41,929 bases of DNA from Bacteroidales bacterium GP3 (GTDB taxonomy: Bacteria; Bacteroidota; Bacteroidia; Bacteroidales; Muribaculaceae). The stretch is from positions 4,949 through 46,877 of the forward strand of contig DAAK01000111.1 of NCBI GenBank assembly GCA_001701075.1, given 5' to 3'. Shown piece after piece: positions 39,701 to 41,929 of the stretch. The notes beneath the pieces were generated by a model. That model was not told the origin of the DNA, searched no databases, and saw only the letters and a program-made list of their open reading frames with translations. Each line of letters starts with the position of its first letter. Positions within the stretch are counted from its first letter, which is position 1. The translations under genes and the position numbers were made by a program.

Positions 39701-41800
39701 CTATCTTTTTTTCCCTCCTTTTTGCTGCTGCTCACGCATCATGCGCTGCTGCTCCTTTTGCATTTCTTCAAGACGTGCCATCCACCCGGATTTCTTCTGC
39801 GGCTTCTTGGCATTTTCCTTCATTGCTCGGCGAACATCTTCTTCTTTGACAAACCATTTGCGGATTGCATAAGTCTGGATGATGGTAAAGAGGAGTGAAA
39901 GGAAATAGTAGTAGCTAAGACCTGCCGCATAGTTATTGAAGAATACAAGGAACATTATAGGCATAAGATACATCATCCACTTCATGCCGGGCATGCTGTT
40001 GCTCTGTCCTTGCATTGTGGAGTGTGTGTAGATGATGTTGGTGGCTGTCATAAGCAGACAGAAGAGAGATATGTGGTTGCCGAAATATTCGGTGACAAGT
40101 GGGATGTGAGCACTCCATGATATGATTGCGTCAGGAGCCGCAAGGTCGTGAGCCCACAAGAATGACTGTCCGCGGAGTTCGATACAGTTGGGGAAGAAGG
40201 TGAACATCGCGAAGAGAATTGGCATCTGAAGCAACATAGGCAGACATCCCGACATAGGGTTTGCTCCAGCCTTGTTGTAGAGTGCCATCGTCTTCTGCTG
40301 ACGCACCATGGCATTCTCATTGCCAGGATACTTATCATTTATTTCCTTGATATCTGGAGCGAGAATACGCATCTTGGCCTGGCTTACATAGCTCTTATAG
40401 GTAAGAGGGAAGAGTACAAGCTTCAAGAGAATTGTCAGCACGAGGATCACAATGCCATAGTTCCATCCGAAACTTCCAAGGAAGTTGAATACTGGAATGA
40501 CGATGAGGGTGTTGATCCAGCGGAAGATAGGCCATCCAAGTGGAATAAGTTTGGTCAACTTAAGATTCTCATCCTCATATGTGTGCTTGTCTATCTTGTT
40601 GAGCAAGGGATATAGGTTCGGACCTATAAAGAAATTGAATCCTGCGGGATTGGATGCGTTCCAGTCATAGTCATTCACCTCTGCATCAGCTGTTAGAGAC
40701 TTCAGATAGACGCTATTCTTGAGAACTTCACTGTTGAAGTCGGCAGAATTGAAATTCTTGTCGGCAATGAGGACTGATGAGAAGAACTGATTTTTAAATG
40801 CAATCCATTTGATTTTCTGCTGGCGCTCCTTACTCTTGTTCTGGTTTTCGCTCATTTCCTCTACAGAACCTCCTAAGAACTTATATGCAAGCCTTGAGTT
40901 ACGCTCCTCAAACATACGTCCCTTTTCCTGACGATGGATATCCTGATGCCAGTTGACACCGAGTTTCCGAACGTTGCTCTGTACGATGGGTGCCATGTTT
41001 TGCTGCACGACTTCCATCTTTATCATGTAATTGTCGCCTTTTGGGAGAGTATATTTGATTCCCCAGAAAGCATCTGCGGAAAGGTCAAGTGCCATGAAGA
41101 CTGTAGAATCGGTCACTTCTCTTGGAGTGAAGTAGAGGTCGGCTGTTTCTATTTCCTGTGGAAGCGGAAGAGTGAAACTCATCTGGTTTGATTCAGAATC
41201 AAACATTACGACCTTTTTCTTAACCTTCTTCGTTTCATCAGGGTCATATTCAGTGTCATACTTCTTGAGTTCTGCACGTGACACCATACCTCCCTTTGAA
41301 GATAGATCTACTTTTATCACATTGTTTTGAAGTGTGATGGTCTTTTCATCCCCATTTAGGAATGTTGCAAATCTTCCATAGCGACCTATAGAGTTGGAAA
41401 GTGCACGGACTTTGTCGATAGCAGCCGTATGCTCGGAAGCTGTCATAGCTGAAAGATTGTTGGCAGAGATATCCTTCCAATCAAGAACCTTACCATTTAC
41501 AGTGACTGTGCCATAGATCGAATCGCCAGCGAGGGAGAGATTGACGCCATTGCTGTTGATTGCTACGGCTGTTTTTCCATCTTCAGTTGCAACGGGGGTT
41601 CCATTAGAAAGGATGTTTTTGGCGAGCCATTCGCGTTCTGTATCAGAGAAAATGGCTGTGGCAGAGGGTTGATTGTCTGCGACTTTCTGTTCTGTCTGAG
41701 CCTGTTCCTCCACAACGGCGGGATCCGGTGTCGTAAAATACATGAAACCGAAAAAAACGAGGGCCATCAGAATCAGGCCATAGGCGGTGTTCTTGTCCAT
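39701..41800 (-). CDS. yidC: Membrane protein insertase YidC
   Basis: YidC inserts and folds inner-membrane proteins, alone or with SecYEG. The 699-residue protein has an N-terminal membrane anchor (TAYGLILMALVFFGFMYF), a large periplasmic beta-supersandwich domain (about 50-420) and the conserved C-terminal membrane core with WNYGIVILVLTILLKLVLFP, MRILAPDIKEINDKYPGNENAM (shown as conserved blocks), NPMSGCLPMLLQMPILFAMF and a lysine/glutamine-rich tail ending QQKGGKKR. Length is slightly above the Gram-negative average and normal for Bacteroidetes. It heads the string yidC, polyferredoxin, thyA, glycosyltransferase. Confidence 0.96.
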   Translation of the reverse strand: MDKNTAYGLILMALVFFGFMYFTTPDPAVVEEQAQTEQKVADNQPSATAIFSDTEREWLAKNILSNGTPVATEDGKTAVAINSNGVNLSLAGDSIYGTVTVNGKVLDWKDISANNLSAMTASEHTAAIDKVRALSNSIGRYGRFATFLNGDEKTITLQNNVIKVDLSSKGGMVSRAELKKYDTEYDPDETKKVKKKVVMFDSESNQMSFTLPLPQEIETADLYFTPREVTDSTVFMALDLSADAFWGIKYTLPKGDNYMIKMEVVQQNMAPIVQSNVRKLGVNWHQDIHRQEKGRMFEERNSRLAYKFLGGSVEEMSENQNKSKERQQKIKWIAFKNQFFSSVLIADKNFNSADFNSEVLKNSVYLKSLTADAEVNDYDWNASNPAGFNFFIGPNLYPLLNKIDKHTYEDENLKLTKLIPLGWPIFRWINTLIVIPVFNFLGSFGWNYGIVILVLTILLKLVLFPLTYKSYVSQAKMRILAPDIKEINDKYPGNENAMVRQQKTMALYNKAGANPMSGCLPMLLQMPILFAMFTFFPNCIELRGQSFLWAHDLAAPDAIISWSAHIPLVTEYFGNHISLFCLLMTATNIIYTHSTMQGQSNSMPGMKWMMYLMPIMFLVFFNNYAAGLSYYYFLSLLFTIIQTYAIRKWFVKEEDVRRAMKENAKKPQKKSGWMARLEEMQKEQQRMMREQQQKGGKKR

Positions 41801-41886
41801 TACAGGGGCGGTATAAGTTTTAATATTGTTATTGTAGAAATTTGATGAAAAAGGCCGCTGTGGAGAGTACGCGCCTATTCAAACTG

Positions 41887-41917
41887 CAAATATAATCTTT
41901 TTTTTCAAAATCCGCAA
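41887..41917 (-). promoter_or_regulatory. Promoter upstream of yidC
   Basis: Minus strand: TTG (complement of 41915-41917), 20 bases, TATATTTG (complement of 41887-41894). Start near 41880, giving an 80-base leader. The rest of 41801-41929 shows nothing else I can support. Confidence 0.65.
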
Positions 41918-41929
41918 GAAAAACCCCAA

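Noticed and set aside
1..41929. CRISPR arrays, insertion sequences, integrases, rRNA
   Set aside because: No regularly spaced repeats, transposase- or recombinase-like proteins, or rRNA segments were seen.

Overview
The window is chromosomal DNA from a member of the Bacteroidales, most likely a gut Muribaculaceae-type organism. The order is supported by repeated Bacteroidetes-style promoters (TTG or TTTG, about 20 bases, then TAnnTTTG), by families largely confined to or typical of this group (Wzi-type capsule protein, DUF4831, DUF4847-like lipoprotein, paired DUF1573 proteins, the small XRE regulator), by a tRNA without an encoded CCA end, and by weak Shine-Dalgarno sequences. The family-level guess is inference.

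Layout. (1) 1-340: the 3' end of an unrecognised gene. (2) 341-5100: an accessory block with a strong promoter, a roughly 200-base highly structured leader RNA, a small XRE-type regulator, and four unfamiliar genes (P-loop protein, secreted MORN-like protein, lipoprotein, Sel1-repeat lipoprotein), closed by a strong terminator. Two near-identical 23-bp direct repeats, each preceded by a GC-rich hairpin, bracket this block. (3) 5160-17935, plus strand: a surface-polysaccharide locus with Wzx flippase, Wzy-like polymerase, acetyltransferase, four glycosyltransferases, the complete dTDP-L-rhamnose pathway (rmlA, C, D, B) and a TviB/WbpO-type UDP-HexNAc 6-dehydrogenase. A bidirectional terminator ends it. 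(4) 18008-25830, minus strand: ksgA, a C1 peptidase, an AmpG-like permease, fumarase, a DUF4831 protein and the NAD(P)HX repair enzyme, in one direction. (5) 26040-27041: class II fructose-bisphosphate aldolase, divergent from block 4. (6) 27118-33952, minus strand: a second polysaccharide operon with WecA-type initiating transferase, Wza outlet, CpsB-type phosphatase, DegT aminotransferase, TcdA (tRNA modification), Wzi and a lipoprotein. (7) 34111-36407, minus strand: two DUF1573 proteins and MeaB. (8) tRNA-Pro(UGG) on the plus strand. (9) 36714-41800, minus strand: yidC, a polyferredoxin, thyA and a glycosyltransferase.

How the parts fit. Blocks 3 and 6 together make a Wzx/Wzy-dependent polysaccharide route: WecA starts the lipid-linked unit, the glycosyltransferases add rhamnose and probably a HexNAc-uronic acid, Wzx flips it, Wzy polymerises it, and Wza and Wzi export and anchor it. 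No Wzc kinase/co-polymerase is visible, although its usual partners Wza and CpsB are present. The most intriguing unexplained material is the structured leader RNA with its XRE regulator, the operator-like repeats behind it, and the direct-repeat-bracketed cassette.
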